DNA of 64,000 bases, taken from NCBI RefSeq assembly GCF_024347495.1, contig NZ_AP025490.1, positions 2,294,001 to 2,358,000 on the forward strand, given 5' to 3'. Of this stretch, positions 23,494 to 36,977 are shown one piece after another. Both the position numbers and the translations under genes were made by a program. Source of the stretch: Vibrio gallaecicus (lineage in GTDB: Bacteria; Pseudomonadota; Gammaproteobacteria; Enterobacterales; Vibrionaceae). The notes beneath the pieces are model-generated. The model had not been told where the DNA came from. It worked only from the letters and a program-made list of their open reading frames with translations, and made no database searches. Within the stretch, counting starts at the first letter, position 1. Every line of letters begins with the position of its first letter.

Positions 23494-24495
23494 ATGCCGA
23501 CCACTCGCAAGCCACTATCTTCGTTATTTCTATCCCTGATCTTCGTCTTGATATCAGGGTGCAAACAAGCATCTCCTGGCGATGTTTTTAACGACTACCA
23601 CGAACGTATCGCTCGTGTTCAAGATGTAAGTCAGCTAACTCGTGAATTCGAAGCTTCACCCTTGCCACGTAAACGTGAGCTCTTCATTAGCCCTCCTGAA
23701 ATATCGATAAGCCTGTTAGACAGTTACCAACTGCGCCAGTGTGGTCTATTTAATCTCATAGCAGAAAGAAACTCGGTACTTGGAAAAGTCGCCGATGAGT
23801 TTCGTAATTTTGACTACCAAGTCGCTTTAATTGAGGGTTTAGAGTCGTGCTTAGCAACCAACAACGTCACCAAGTTAGATGATAGCGTCGTTCAGCAGCT
23901 CGTTGAAATTAAGAAAAAGAAAGATGCTCAGCTTAAAATACACAAATGGAACCTGCTGTATACAAGCCAAGCAATGCAAAGTCAGCTTAGATTTAAAGGT
24001 TGGATAAATGAAGATGTTGATGTTCGGGTAGGACAAGTCAGCGATGCACTTACTTTTCTCAATAGCGCTATACACACACCATCAACCCAAACCAAAACTG
24101 TAGACGTACAAGAGGTTTTGGAAAGAAACCCTATTATAGGGGATTTGAATTACTCTTTAGCCAATGCAGCATTTCAGCTGGCTTTAATCACGACCCAACT
24201 AGAACAAAATGACCATAAGATCACTTGTGGAAAACAGCGTGACCAAACCCAATTTCGATATCTAAATAACGTATTTGAACAGCAATACATAGAAAAAGTG
24301 CAACCCTATATGGCTCACCTTGATAGCTATTACCAAACACTTTCTCCAAGCCTAACCCTTTTCTCTCAGACGCTTTCAATCCATCAATATCATTTCCCGA
24401 TTAGATATAACCACCAGAGGTTTAGGCTAGCCATATTAGATCACGTAAAATATTGGCAGCAGCTTTTCCAACGTTGCGGTAAAAAGCTAGGCTAG
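23494..24495 (+). CDS. DUF3080-family lipoprotein
   Basis: 333 residues. A lipoprotein signal ends in LISGC with Cys23. The mature part is mainly helical, with many Gln/Leu and no enzyme motifs. I recognise it as a DUF3080 protein, a family of unknown function common in vibrios. Its stop codon overlaps that of the convergent topB within one CTAG. Confidence 0.75.
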   Translation: MPTTRKPLSSLFLSLIFVLISGCKQASPGDVFNDYHERIARVQDVSQLTREFEASPLPRKRELFISPPEISISLLDSYQLRQCGLFNLIAERNSVLGKVADEFRNFDYQVALIEGLESCLATNNVTKLDDSVVQQLVEIKKKKDAQLKIHKWNLLYTSQAMQSQLRFKGWINEDVDVRVGQVSDALTFLNSAIHTPSTQTKTVDVQEVLERNPIIGDLNYSLANAAFQLALITTQLEQNDHKITCGKQRDQTQFRYLNNVFEQQYIEKVQPYMAHLDSYYQTLSPSLTLFSQTLSIHQYHFPIRYNHQRFRLAILDHVKYWQQLFQRCGKKLG

Positions 24496-26465
24496 CCTTT
24501 GGTCGATTTTCTTGCAGTTGTTTTTTTACGTGTTCCACCTTTTCTACGCTTGAAGGCGGGTCTTTCCACTTTAGGTAAATGACGCAATGATTCCGGCACT
24601 TCGCCCGTTTTGACTAGCGCCATCAAACCATCGACCTTTCCTTCAAGCGCCTGCATAAATGGCTGGTAGGCTTGATTTCGTTCAGCCATGCCTTGCAGTT
24701 GATGCTCCCAGTGAGCGGTCATATCTGGGTATGTTGAATCAGTCGGCAATGCATTAATTAGCCCTCGACCTGCAGGGCTACTATGGATACTTTTTCCTTG
24801 ACGAGTTAGGAGTTGCCTCTTAAATAAAGTATCCAAAATCCCTGCTCGTGTTGCTTCCGTGCCTAAGCCATCGGTCTCTTTTAGTATTGCTTTAAGATCT
24901 TTATCTGCAACAAATCTAGCAATACCAGTCATTGCTTGTAATAAAGTCGCTTCAGTAAAATGCTTCGGTGGTTCTGTTTTTTTATCGCTGATTAACCCTT
25001 CACGGCAAGTTAGCACTGTCCCTTTCGCTAGAGGTGGAACCGTATCAACTCCTTCTTCTTTCTCCGCTGTATCACTTTTACCCATAAGCACTTTCCAGCC
25101 AGGGCTTACAAGCTGGCGTCCTTTTGCAGTAAAAACACCACCAGCAATATCAAAGACTAACTTCGCATCAGCAAAAACCGCATGTGGGTAGAATTGCATT
25201 AAATACTGCCTAGCAATTTGTTGGTAAATTTTCATTTCATTCGCTGACAAGCCATTAACCGATGATTTTTTAGGCGTAGGGATAATCGCATGGTGCGCAT
25301 CGACTTTACTGTCATTCCAAGCTTTCGATTTAAGAGATAAGTCAGCCCCTTGAGCACCACTGGACAGCTCTTTAGCGTTATTCGCAATAGCGTCAACAAC
25401 AGATTCTCTTTGAGAGTAATGATCTTTAGGGAGATAGCGACTGTCTGAACGCGGATAAGTAATGAGTTTGTGTTTCTCATATAAAGACTGACAGGTATCT
25501 AAGACTTGCTGCGCACTCATACCAAAACGCTTGGCAGCATCAATTTGTAAAGCAGATAAAGAATAAGGTAAAGGAGCAGATTGTTTGGTTTGTTTTTGCT
25601 CAGACTCAAAAACGGTCGCAGGTTGATTCGCAATGCGATTAGCCGCATTTTCAACCAATTTACGATTAAGCACGCGCCCTTCTTCATCTTGCCAAGGTTT
25701 GCATGCCTCGCTTGGTTTCCAGCGAGCTCGAATATCAAATGACTGACCGCTTTGGCCACCATCCGTTGGTTGGTATGGAATTAGTGCATGCAAAGTGAAG
25801 TAGTCTTTCGAAACAAAGTTTTCTATTTCTTCATCTCTGCGAACCACCAAACCTAACACTGGCGTTTGCACTCGACCTACCGACAACACACCTTGGTAAC
25901 CCGCTTTTTGACCTAATAAGGTATAGGCGCGCGTCATATTCATTCCGTATAACCAATCCGCACGAGAGCGTGCAAGAGCGGAGATAGAAAGTGGGATAAA
26001 TTCTCGGTTACTGCGCATTTGATTTAATGCTCGTTTAACCGCGGGTAAGTTTAAGTCGCTGACAAGCAAACGCTGCATCGCTTCTTTTTTGGTTTTAGAA
26101 ACCTTGCAGTAATCAATGACTTCATCTACGAGCAATTGCCCTTCTCTATCAGGATCGCCAGCATGAACAATTTGAGTGGCTTCTTTGAGTAGCTTTCTGA
26201 TTACTGTGAGCTGTTTACTGGATGTTTTTCTTGGACGAAGCTGCCATTGCTCCGGAACAATCGGTAAATCGGCTAAGTTCCACTTTTTATAGCGTTCATC
26301 ATAACTATCGGGTTCAACTTGCTCTAATAAGTGACCAATACACCACGTAACGATATCGCCATTACCACAACGAATAAAACCTTGGTCTTTCTTTTGTGGG
26401 TTAGGTAATGCTGCCGCAATTGCACGCCCTAAGCTTGGTTTTTCGGCGATGATAAGACGAGACAT
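24492..26465 (-). CDS. topB: DNA topoisomerase III
   Basis: 657 residues. The start is at ATG 26463-26465, where the family N-terminus [20 protein letters not shown] begins; an upstream start would add 11 unrelated residues. A type IA topoisomerase: Toprim domain with HAGDPDREG (101-109), and the catalytic Tyr337 in [13 protein letters not shown]. The basic C-terminus ([16 protein letters not shown]) probably binds DNA. It decatenates replication and recombination intermediates. A LexA-like box and a plausible promoter lie upstream. Confidence 0.95.
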   Translation of the reverse strand: MSRLIIAEKPSLGRAIAAALPNPQKKDQGFIRCGNGDIVTWCIGHLLEQVEPDSYDERYKKWNLADLPIVPEQWQLRPRKTSSKQLTVIRKLLKEATQIVHAGDPDREGQLLVDEVIDYCKVSKTKKEAMQRLLVSDLNLPAVKRALNQMRSNREFIPLSISALARSRADWLYGMNMTRAYTLLGQKAGYQGVLSVGRVQTPVLGLVVRRDEEIENFVSKDYFTLHALIPYQPTDGGQSGQSFDIRARWKPSEACKPWQDEEGRVLNRKLVENAANRIANQPATVFESEQKQTKQSAPLPYSLSALQIDAAKRFGMSAQQVLDTCQSLYEKHKLITYPRSDSRYLPKDHYSQRESVVDAIANNAKELSSGAQGADLSLKSKAWNDSKVDAHHAIIPTPKKSSVNGLSANEMKIYQQIARQYLMQFYPHAVFADAKLVFDIAGGVFTAKGRQLVSPGWKVLMGKSDTAEKEEGVDTVPPLAKGTVLTCREGLISDKKTEPPKHFTEATLLQAMTGIARFVADKDLKAILKETDGLGTEATRAGILDTLFKRQLLTRQGKSIHSSPAGRGLINALPTDSTYPDMTAHWEHQLQGMAERNQAYQPFMQALEGKVDGLMALVKTGEVPESLRHLPKVERPAFKRRKGGTRKKTTARKSTKG

Positions 26466-26487
26466 AGTTTTCCAATAGCTATAAATA

Positions 26488-26519
26488 ATTAGAGCCACAT
26501 TATCTAATGTAGCTCTAAT
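26488..26519. repeat. 32-bp near-perfect palindrome upstream of topB
   Basis: ATTAGAGCCACATTA and TAATGTAGCTCTAAT flank TC; arms of 15 bp have a single mismatch. It lies 22 bases before the topB start. In the leftward transcript from the nitroreductase gene it could act as a weak terminator (AATTATTTAT follows). The topB -10 candidate GATAAT falls inside it. Confidence 0.8.
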
Positions 26520-26532
26520 AAATCAAGGAAAA

Positions 26533-26548
26533 CTGTTTATTTGTACAG
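26533..26548. promoter_or_regulatory. LexA-box-like site upstream of topB
   Basis: CTGT-TTATTTGT-ACAG matches CTGT-N8-ACAG. On the minus strand a TTGATT (26521-26526) / GATAAT promoter with 16-bp spacing follows, so the box sits just upstream of the topB -35. It suggests SOS control of topB. Confidence 0.5.
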
Positions 26549-26568
26549 CTATAAAAGTCCGTATCGGA

Positions 26569-27117
26569 TTATAGGAACTCAACAAATTTAGAAAACTCTC
26601 TTTCCGGGACTTTCATAGGTGTGCAACCCGGTGTACCTAGATATAAGAAACCAACGATTTCGTCGTCACCTTCTAGACCAAATGCTTGATGAACCTCTGG
26701 GTGGAACATCCACTTGCCTGAACGCCAAAAACCTTGGAAACCTTGCGCGACTGCGGCCATTTGCATTGCTTGTGCAGCGCAACCCGCAGACAAATGTTGC
26801 TCGAATGCAGGCACTTTGTCGTGTTCAGTCACTTTTGCGATGACAGTGATAACCATAGGTGCTCGAAACGGCGCTTTCTTTACTTTGTCAATGACCGCTT
26901 CTTCACTTTCGTCCGCTTCTGCTGCTCGAACTAAAATATCGGAAAGCTTTTGTAGACCTGTACCTTGTGCAATCACAAAGCGCCATGGCGTTAGCGCACC
27001 ATGGTCAGGAGCTCGTAAACCGGCTTTGATAATATTTTCTAACGCAACACCTTCAGGTGCCGGATCAGAGAGTTTTGCGATTGAGCGTCTGTTGAGCAAT
27101 AGATCCAAAGCATCCAT
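26569..27117 (-). CDS. NAD(P)H nitroreductase, YdjA type
   Basis: 182 residues, the length of the minimal YdjA-like FMN nitroreductases. The N-terminal RRSIAKLSDPAPEG carries the FMN-phosphate Arg residues, APDHGALTPWRFVIA forms the flavin-binding loop, and LYLGTPG lies near the C-terminus. It is expected to be a cytoplasmic dimer that reduces nitro compounds or quinones; the physiological substrate is unknown. It is monocistronic or read together with topB through the palindrome at 26488. Confidence 0.9.
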   Translation of the reverse strand: MDALDLLLNRRSIAKLSDPAPEGVALENIIKAGLRAPDHGALTPWRFVIAQGTGLQKLSDILVRAAEADESEEAVIDKVKKAPFRAPMVITVIAKVTEHDKVPAFEQHLSAGCAAQAMQMAAVAQGFQGFWRSGKWMFHPEVHQAFGLEGDDEIVGFLYLGTPGCTPMKVPEREFSKFVEFL

Positions 27118-27236
27118 TTGAAGTCCTTACTAATTTTATTGTTTGTATAGTTGAACTGTAGCACAGATTACAAACGATAATAAATCTCAACATCTGTCCA
27201 TTTGAAGCATTATTTTAAACGGTAGTGGAAACAACA

Positions 27237-27267
27237 AAGGCTCCTAAGCCTATGACTTAGGAGCCTT
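27237..27267 (-). terminator. Terminator of fadH
   Basis: AAGGCTCCTAAG / CTTAGGAGCCTT, a perfect 12-bp stem with a 7-base loop and T-rich DNA on both sides. It is about 70 bases past the fadH stop codon. Confidence 0.85.
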
Positions 27268-27336
27268 ATTTACTTTTCCACTTCAAGCTCGTTTAGCAAG
27301 AACATTTAACGAAATTCTAAAGCTTGATAACCCGCT

Positions 27337-29688
<2,352 letters not shown>

Positions 29689-31539
29689 ATGAAAAAAATA
29701 TTCAAATTTATTAGCATGATCTTCAAAGGAATATGGAAGCTCATCACTTTTATTCGTTTAGCGTTAGCTAACATTTTCTTTTTACTGAGTATTGCACTGA
29801 TTTATTTTGTGTATTTTTACTCAACCCCGACGCAGCCAACGGTTCAGCAACAATCTGCTCTAGTACTTAACCTTTCAGGTCCCATTGTCGAACAAAGTCG
29901 CTACATGAACCCTGTCGACTCTTTTACTGGCTCTATCTTTGGTCAAGACTTACCTAAAGAGAATGTGCTTTTTGATATCGTTGAAACCATTCGTTATGCA
30001 AAAGACGACGATAACATCACTGGTATTGTGCTTGCCTTGCGTGAATTACCGGAGACAAACCTGACAAAGCTGCGCTATATAGCGAAGGCATTAAATGAGT
30101 TTAAAGCCTCTGGTAAGCCTATCTATGCGGTTGGCGATTTCTATAATCAAAGCCAATATTATTTAGCCAGTTATGCGACAAAAATCTTCATGTCACCTGA
30201 TGGTGGGGTGATGCTAAAAGGCTACAGTGCTTACTCCCTTTTCTATAAAACGTTCTTAGAAAAACTGGACGTGAACACACACGTATTCCGAGTTGGCACT
30301 TATAAATCAGCCATCGAACCTTTCATCCGTGACGATATGTCAGATGAAGCGAAGCAATCAGCTTCTCGTTGGTTAGGTCAATTATGGGGAGCATATGTCG
30401 ATGATGTTGCCAATAACCGCCAAATATCCGCGGACACTCTCAACCCAAGCATGGATTCTTTCCTCGAAGATCTAAAATCAGTAGATGGTAATATTGCTGA
30501 TCTTGCAAAAAAACTGGGGCTTGTCGATCAACTATCAACTCGTCAACAAGTTAGACTTGAACTAGCAGACGTTTTCGGCAGTGACGGGGAAGATAGCTAT
30601 AACGCATTTGGTTACTATGAATATCAAACGACTATGCTGCCTAAAATGGACACAGCAGAAAGTGATGTTGCAGTTGTAGTGGCGAGTGGCGCGATTATGG
30701 ATGGTCGCCAACCACGTGGCACAGTTGGTGGTGACACTACCGCTTCTTTGCTTCGCCAAGCTCGTAACGACGACAAAGTAAAAGCGGTGGTATTGCGTGT
30801 AGACAGCCCTGGTGGAAGTGCTTTTGCATCTGAAGTGATTCGCAATGAAATTGATGCGATTCGCGCTACCGGTAAACCCGTTGTAGTTTCTATGTCGAGC
30901 CTAGCCGCTTCTGGTGGTTACTGGATCTCTATGGGTGCGGATCAAATCGTCGCTCAACCGACTACCTTGACTGGCTCTATTGGTATCTTTAGCGTTATTA
31001 CTACATTTGAGAAAGGCTTAAATAACTTAGGCGTGTACACCGATGGTGTTGGCACATCTCCTTTCTCAGGTCTAGGAGTGACAACGGGGCTTTCAGATGG
31101 TGCTAAAGATGCTTTCCAAATGGGCATTGAAAATGGCTACCACCGCTTTATTAGCCTAGTCAGTGACAACCGTGGGATTGAACTGGCGGAAGTTGATAAG
31201 GTTGCCCAAGGCCGAGTTTGGACCGGTCAAGACGCACTTCAATTCGGACTCGTAGATAAAATGGGCGATTTTGATGATGCGATTAGTATTGCAGCTGAAC
31301 TTGCAGAACTAGAAAACTACAATATCTACTGGGTAGAAGAGCCGTTATCTCCAACCCAGCAATTCATCCAAGAGTTCATGAACCAAGTTAAAGTCTCTAT
31401 TGGGCTTGATATACAATCTCTGGTTCCTAGCAGTTTACAGCCAGTTACCCAACAATTAGTGCAAGATAGTCAACTATTAGACAGCTTTAACGATCCTCAA
31501 GGACGTTATGCTTTCTGCTTAAACTGCCAAGTTCAATAA
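29689..31539 (+). CDS. sppA: Signal peptide peptidase SppA (protease IV, 67-kDa type)
   Basis: 616 residues, matching the two-domain E. coli-type enzyme. The N-terminal TM anchor is at about 22-46 and the tandem ClpP-like domains face the periplasm. The catalytic Lys lies in RVGTYKSAIEPF (N-domain) and the nucleophile Ser in MSSLAASGGYWIS (C-domain). It degrades cleaved signal peptides in the membrane. A GGAGACAGA ribosome site supports the ATG. It is followed by a strong terminator. Confidence 0.95.
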   Translation: MKKIFKFISMIFKGIWKLITFIRLALANIFFLLSIALIYFVYFYSTPTQPTVQQQSALVLNLSGPIVEQSRYMNPVDSFTGSIFGQDLPKENVLFDIVETIRYAKDDDNITGIVLALRELPETNLTKLRYIAKALNEFKASGKPIYAVGDFYNQSQYYLASYATKIFMSPDGGVMLKGYSAYSLFYKTFLEKLDVNTHVFRVGTYKSAIEPFIRDDMSDEAKQSASRWLGQLWGAYVDDVANNRQISADTLNPSMDSFLEDLKSVDGNIADLAKKLGLVDQLSTRQQVRLELADVFGSDGEDSYNAFGYYEYQTTMLPKMDTAESDVAVVVASGAIMDGRQPRGTVGGDTTASLLRQARNDDKVKAVVLRVDSPGGSAFASEVIRNEIDAIRATGKPVVVSMSSLAASGGYWISMGADQIVAQPTTLTGSIGIFSVITTFEKGLNNLGVYTDGVGTSPFSGLGVTTGLSDGAKDAFQMGIENGYHRFISLVSDNRGIELAEVDKVAQGRVWTGQDALQFGLVDKMGDFDDAISIAAELAELENYNIYWVEEPLSPTQQFIQEFMNQVKVSIGLDIQSLVPSSLQPVTQQLVQDSQLLDSFNDPQGRYAFCLNCQVQ

Positions 31540-31575
31540 GCGCGACTCTTCTTTCATTCAATATAAGTTATGACG

Positions 31576-31608
31576 AGAGGTACCTCTGTGTGAGGTACCT
31601 CTTTTTAT
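31576..31608 (+). terminator. Terminator of sppA
   Basis: AGAGGTACCTC / GAGGTACCTCT with a 5-base loop and a T run, 37 bases past the stop codon. Confidence 0.9.
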
Positions 31609-31669
31609 TACATCATAATTCGCTATAATCGCCGCCCTGTTCCCCATATAACACTAAGTAATTATCACT

Positions 31670-32686
31670 ATGCCAAGAAAACATATCTACATCGCCTATA
31701 CTGGCGGCACTATCGGTATGCAAAAATCTGACGACCATGGCTATGTACCTGTCGCTGGCTTTATGGATAAACAACTGGCAAGCATGCCTGAATTTCATCG
31801 TTCTGAAATGCCTGAGTACACCATTCATGAATACTCACCATTGATGGACTCTTCAGATATGACGCCGTTAGACTGGCAAACTATTGCTGATGATATTCGT
31901 AAAAACTACGATAATTACGACGGCTTCGTTATCTTGCATGGCACAGACACCATGGCATATACCGCTTCTGCGCTTTCTTTCATGCTAGAAAACCTCGGTA
32001 AGCCAGTTATCGTCACGGGCTCTCAAATTCCACTTGCTGAATTACGTTCAGATGGACAAGCGAATCTGCTTAATGCTTTGCACCTTGCCGCGAATTACCC
32101 AATCAATGAAGTGACATTATTCTTCAATAATAAATTGATGCGAGGAAACCGCAGTACTAAATCTCATGCCGATGGGTTTAACGCTTTTACGTCACCAAAC
32201 CTTTCACCATTACTTGAAGCGGGTATTAATATCCAACTAGGTAATAATGTGGTGGTGGATCAAAAGCCTGAAGGAGAATTCCGAGTACATAACATCACAC
32301 CACAGCCAATTGGTGTAATAACCATGTATCCAGGCATCTCACATGAAGTGATTCGCAACACCTTACTTCAACCCGTAAACGCAATGATCTTGCTTACTTT
32401 TGGTGTGGGTAATGCCCCACAAAATCAAGAACTACTTCGGCACTTAAAAGATGCTTCAGAGCGAGGTGTTATTGTGGTGAACCTAACTCAGTGTTTGGCG
32501 GGTAAAGTCAATATGGGTGGCTACGCGACGGGTTGTGCACTAGCGGAATCAGGTGTTGTCAGTGGCTACGATATGACACCAGAAGCGGCACTGGCTAAGT
32601 TACATTACCTGTTGAGCCAAAACTTAAGCTACGAAGAAGTGAAAGCTCAAATGCAACAAGTATTACGTGGCGAAATGAGCTTATAA
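31670..32686 (+). CDS. ansA: Cytoplasmic type I L-asparaginase
   Basis: 338 residues. The N-terminal IYIAYTGGTIGMQ holds the first catalytic Thr, and FVILHGTDTMAYTASALSF the second Thr-Asp pair. The lack of a signal peptide points to the cytoplasmic, low-affinity AnsA type that hydrolyses L-asparagine to aspartate and ammonia. It follows sppA, the arrangement also seen in E. coli, but the strong terminator between them suggests separate transcription. Confidence 0.95.
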   Translation: MPRKHIYIAYTGGTIGMQKSDDHGYVPVAGFMDKQLASMPEFHRSEMPEYTIHEYSPLMDSSDMTPLDWQTIADDIRKNYDNYDGFVILHGTDTMAYTASALSFMLENLGKPVIVTGSQIPLAELRSDGQANLLNALHLAANYPINEVTLFFNNKLMRGNRSTKSHADGFNAFTSPNLSPLLEAGINIQLGNNVVVDQKPEGEFRVHNITPQPIGVITMYPGISHEVIRNTLLQPVNAMILLTFGVGNAPQNQELLRHLKDASERGVIVVNLTQCLAGKVNMGGYATGCALAESGVVSGYDMTPEAALAKLHYLLSQNLSYEEVKAQMQQVLRGEMSL

Positions 32687-32741
32687 AGAGCCTACAAAGT
32701 GAATGACATAAAGCTCTAAGTCATTTTCTTGCTCAAGATAA

Positions 32742-32775
32742 AAGGCAGGTTATCATGAATAACCAGCCTTTTTAC
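32742..32775 (+). terminator. Terminator of ansA
   Basis: AAGGCAGGTTAT / ATAACCAGCCTT (one A-A mismatch), 5-base loop, T run. Confidence 0.85.
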
Positions 32776-32850
32776 ATAAAAACCACTGTCTTTCCTCTAA
32801 ATTATATAGATCGCAATGTGCATATATAAAATAGACCGAAGAAACAGATA

Positions 32851-33132
32851 TTAATCGTTTGGATTCACTCTAACGATATCTTGCTGCTCAGCATGAAATT
32901 GCTTTTTTAGTTCAGACTTTGACTTAAAGCTAATATCACCACCTGCTGCCACTGTCATATGCTGAGCATCTACATTATGCTTAGACTGGTAAAGCATGAC
33001 AGCTTGCATACATGAATCACGCTGTTCTTGTGAAAGCACAGTGCCTTCAGGCCACTTCCCGGTTTCAACGGCATAAGTTAAACGTTCGTATACATCTGGC
33101 GTCATCGCGCTCAGGAGTTGTTCTGAATTCAT
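32851..33132 (-). CDS. yeaC: YeaC-family protein (DUF1315)
   Basis: 93 residues. MTPDVYERLTYAVETGKWPEG and LSQEQRDSCMQAVMLYQSKHN are typical of DUF1315/YeaC, a small cytoplasmic protein of unknown function. In E. coli yeaC lies close to ansA and sppA too, so the synteny supports the name. Confidence 0.9.
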   Translation of the reverse strand: MNSEQLLSAMTPDVYERLTYAVETGKWPEGTVLSQEQRDSCMQAVMLYQSKHNVDAQHMTVAAGGDISFKSKSELKKQFHAEQQDIVRVNPND

Positions 33133-33235
33133 GGAATGCCTTTTTCGTTACATTATTCACCAGAAAGTAACCTCTGGGTAATTTGAGTCAAGAAGAAGCT
33201 AATAAATAAGTGTATTTGATCACAAGTGAAGGATT

Positions 33236-34066
33236 ATGAGAATTTTAAAATGGCTAAGCTTAGCCGTAGCGCCTGTGATTTTATCTGGGTGTCTAGAAGG
33301 TAATAAAAATACCGATCAACTTTGTGAAAGCCATGAAGGTTTGCAATGTTCAGAGCTCAACATGAACGACGGGCAATGCCGCATTCCTCGAACCGATTTA
33401 ATATGGCACCGATTTGAAGTTTTAAAGCAGCCGACAGATGCTCACAAAGTAAAAGAATACACATTAGTTGCCGCCTATAGAAAATGTCTCGAGCTTGCTT
33501 CTCAGCTTGAACCTATCGATCAATCCGCTTTAAAACAGCGCCGATTCTCTGCTTTGATGCACAGTATTGGTGAGCTTGACCGTATTGTCGATGAGTTATC
33601 AGATTCGAAAGAGCCTGAAACCTTGTATTTCCTTTGGTCTCAAACAGGTAATACTGATGCAAGACGTAGCTTTCTTCAGCTTGAAGGCACTAAAGCATTA
33701 AACACAGCAGAGATGCAGTATGCGCTGGCAACCTTTTATACTACGCGGGATTACCCAAAAACCATTGCACTATTAAAGAATGCATTGGTTCTCTCTAATG
33801 GAAAAAAGGTCAATACTGAAATATTCAAATCTCTCGCCAGTGTTAACCACCGTCTTGGTAATTTAGAAAAGGCATATATGTGGGCAATGGTGGCGAAACG
33901 GTTTGAAGTACCCATTGCATCACAGGCAGAACTTTCAGTGATGTATCGCTTTAATGCTGAGAAGTACCAAGAATTGAACGATATCGCGGACATAATAGAA
34001 GACGCGATTCAAGAAGGGATGTTTAAAGCTTCACTTGTTCCAACCAAATGGGATAAGCAAAGCTAA
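33236..34066 (+). CDS. DUF2989-family lipoprotein with TPR-like helices
   Basis: 276 residues. Lipobox ILSGC with Cys19. The mature N-terminus has several Cys (QLCESHEGLQCSELN, GQCRIP), then a helical region; residues about 165-230 (AEMQYALATFYTTRDYPKTI, LASVNHRLGNLEKAYMWAMV) look like tetratrico/Sel1-type repeats. I recognise it as DUF2989, a family of unknown function in vibrios. Probably outer-membrane-anchored on the periplasmic side. Confidence 0.7.
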   Translation: MRILKWLSLAVAPVILSGCLEGNKNTDQLCESHEGLQCSELNMNDGQCRIPRTDLIWHRFEVLKQPTDAHKVKEYTLVAAYRKCLELASQLEPIDQSALKQRRFSALMHSIGELDRIVDELSDSKEPETLYFLWSQTGNTDARRSFLQLEGTKALNTAEMQYALATFYTTRDYPKTIALLKNALVLSNGKKVNTEIFKSLASVNHRLGNLEKAYMWAMVAKRFEVPIASQAELSVMYRFNAEKYQELNDIADIIEDAIQEGMFKASLVPTKWDKQS

Positions 34067-34097
34067 TATTTATACATTTTTGAAAAAATCAAACAAG

Positions 34098-34124
34098 AGC
34101 GGTGACTTATTCACCGCTTTTTTC
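34098..34124. terminator. Shared convergent terminator containing the msrB stop codon
   Basis: AGCGGTGA / TCACCGCT with a CTTAT loop followed by T6 on the plus strand. The msrB stop codon (34107-34109) lies in the loop and its last codons form one arm. Confidence 0.8.
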
Positions 34125-34502
34125 ATTTTTGTTGAAAATTAACGACACTGAGTTTACACAAAACCTTTCACCTGTTGTTTGTGGTCCATCAGGAAAAACG
34201 TGACCTAGATGGCTATCGCATGCTGCACATCTAATCTCAATACGCTTCATACCGTGACTTAGATCTTCAATATAACGTACTGATGTATCATTAATAGGAG
34301 CGTCGAAGCTTGGCCAGCCGCACCCCGAATCATATTTATTGTCAGACAAAAAGAGCGAAGCACTACAACACGTGCAACTATAAATGCCAGTTTCATGATT
34401 ATGCAGTAACTTTCCTGTGTACGGAGCCTCAGTACCGCGCAATCTGCACACTTCAAACTCACTATCAGTAAGGCGTTCACGCCAGTATTCATCAGGCTTC
34501 AT
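34107..34502 (-). CDS. msrB: Peptide methionine (R)-S-oxide reductase
   Basis: 131 residues from ATG 34502; an upstream start eight codons earlier would add MKNVRGNT, unlike the family. Two CxxC pairs (CTCC near 44 and [15 protein letters not shown] near 92) bind Zn. The catalytic Cys is in [11 protein letters not shown] near 114. It repairs methionine R-sulfoxide in proteins using thioredoxin. It is divergent from gapA, a conserved arrangement in enterics. Confidence 0.95.
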   Translation of the reverse strand: MKPDEYWRERLTDSEFEVCRLRGTEAPYTGKLLHNHETGIYSCTCCSASLFLSDNKYDSGCGWPSFDAPINDTSVRYIEDLSHGMKRIEIRCAACDSHLGHVFPDGPQTTGERFCVNSVSLIFNKNEKSGE

Positions 34503-35859
<1,357 letters not shown>

Positions 35860-35873
35860 TTATTACTTAGTGA

Positions 35874-35889
35874 ACTAACTTCGGTTAGT
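35874..35889 (+). other. UUCG-capped hairpin in the gapA 3' UTR
   Basis: ACTAAC-TTCG-GTTAGT lies 15 bases after the stop codon and ahead of the terminator. A stable tetraloop hairpin followed by a terminator is the layout of some 3'-UTR-derived small RNAs; that is only a possibility here. Confidence 0.35.
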
Positions 35890-35926
35890 CGCAATTAGCA
35901 GTACTTGTCTTGAGACAATAGATATT

Positions 35927-35954
35927 AAAAGGCGACTCTTGAGTCGCCTTTTTT
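35927..35954 (+). terminator. Terminator of gapA
   Basis: AAAAGGCGACT / AGTCGCCTTTT stem with a CTTG loop and a T6 tract. Confidence 0.9.
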
Positions 35955-36089
35955 GTATCCAAAATTTGAGTTTAACGTCTAAAACTCTAAATAAGATTCA
36001 AATATTGTCACGATAGATAGGAAGAAACCTCCCTAGACAGCTTAACGTAAGCCAATATCTGAATCTTATTTATCCATGAGGGTATCGTA

Positions 36090-36977
36090 ATGAATTTATC
36101 AAACTTACCGGCTTTAAGTGTTCTTTCTGACAACATTACTATTGTTGAAAAAGATGGCGTAAAACTTGTCAGAGTTATTCATGACAAAGCAACGGCTGCT
36201 ATCTCATTACATGGTGGTCACGTTGTATCTTTTAAGCCTACTGATCAAGAAGACCTAATTTGGATGAGCCAACAAGCTAACTTTGATGGTAAAGCAGCTT
36301 TACGTGGTGGCGTACCAGTTTGTTGGCCTTGGTTTGGTCGAGTAGCCGCACCTGCACACGGTTTTGCACGATCTAGTCAATGGCGAATTGTTGAACATCG
36401 TGAAAGTGAAAATGGTGTCATTGTGAGCCTTGGACTTGAACCTAATGAAGAAACATTAGCTATTTGGCCACATCAATTTGAAGCTCGTTTGAACGTCGAA
36501 ATATCAGAAGAGTTAGTGATCACTCTTGATGTTAAAAACACAGATAATAAGGCATGGCTATTCTCTGGAGCTCTACACACTTATCTAAACGTTGGTGATA
36601 TTCACAAAACAGTGACAACAGGTATGGGGCCTGAATACATTGATGGATTGCAAGACGCTAAAGTTTGCCAAGGTGAACCAAGCTTAGTCTTAACTGATTC
36701 GATTGATCGTGTTTACACTCAACCTGAAGAGAACATTTTAGTTAAAGATGAAGTGCTAAACCGCACTATCACCGTTCACAACAAAGGACATAATTCCGCT
36801 GTACTTTGGAACCCATGGGTAGAAGGTGCTGCAAGTATGGGTGATATGCAAGACGACGGTTACCTCACCATGCTTTGTGTTGAATCCACTTTGCACGCTC
36901 CAAGCATTGAGACCGGCAAAGAACTGTCACCAGGTGAAAGCCACCAGCTAGTTACAAGGATCTCTGCTCAAGCATAA
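36090..36977 (+). CDS. yeaD: D-hexose-6-phosphate mutarotase YeaD
   Basis: 295 residues of the galactose mutarotase-like fold. RGGVPVCWPWFGRVAAPAHGFAR (around 72-95) holds the first catalytic His, ALHTYLNVGDI the second. It interconverts alpha and beta anomers of glucose-6-phosphate and related sugars in the cytoplasm. It follows gapA as in E. coli, but an intrinsic terminator and 230 bases separate them. Confidence 0.92.
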   Translation: MNLSNLPALSVLSDNITIVEKDGVKLVRVIHDKATAAISLHGGHVVSFKPTDQEDLIWMSQQANFDGKAALRGGVPVCWPWFGRVAAPAHGFARSSQWRIVEHRESENGVIVSLGLEPNEETLAIWPHQFEARLNVEISEELVITLDVKNTDNKAWLFSGALHTYLNVGDIHKTVTTGMGPEYIDGLQDAKVCQGEPSLVLTDSIDRVYTQPEENILVKDEVLNRTITVHNKGHNSAVLWNPWVEGAASMGDMQDDGYLTMLCVESTLHAPSIETGKELSPGESHQLVTRISAQA

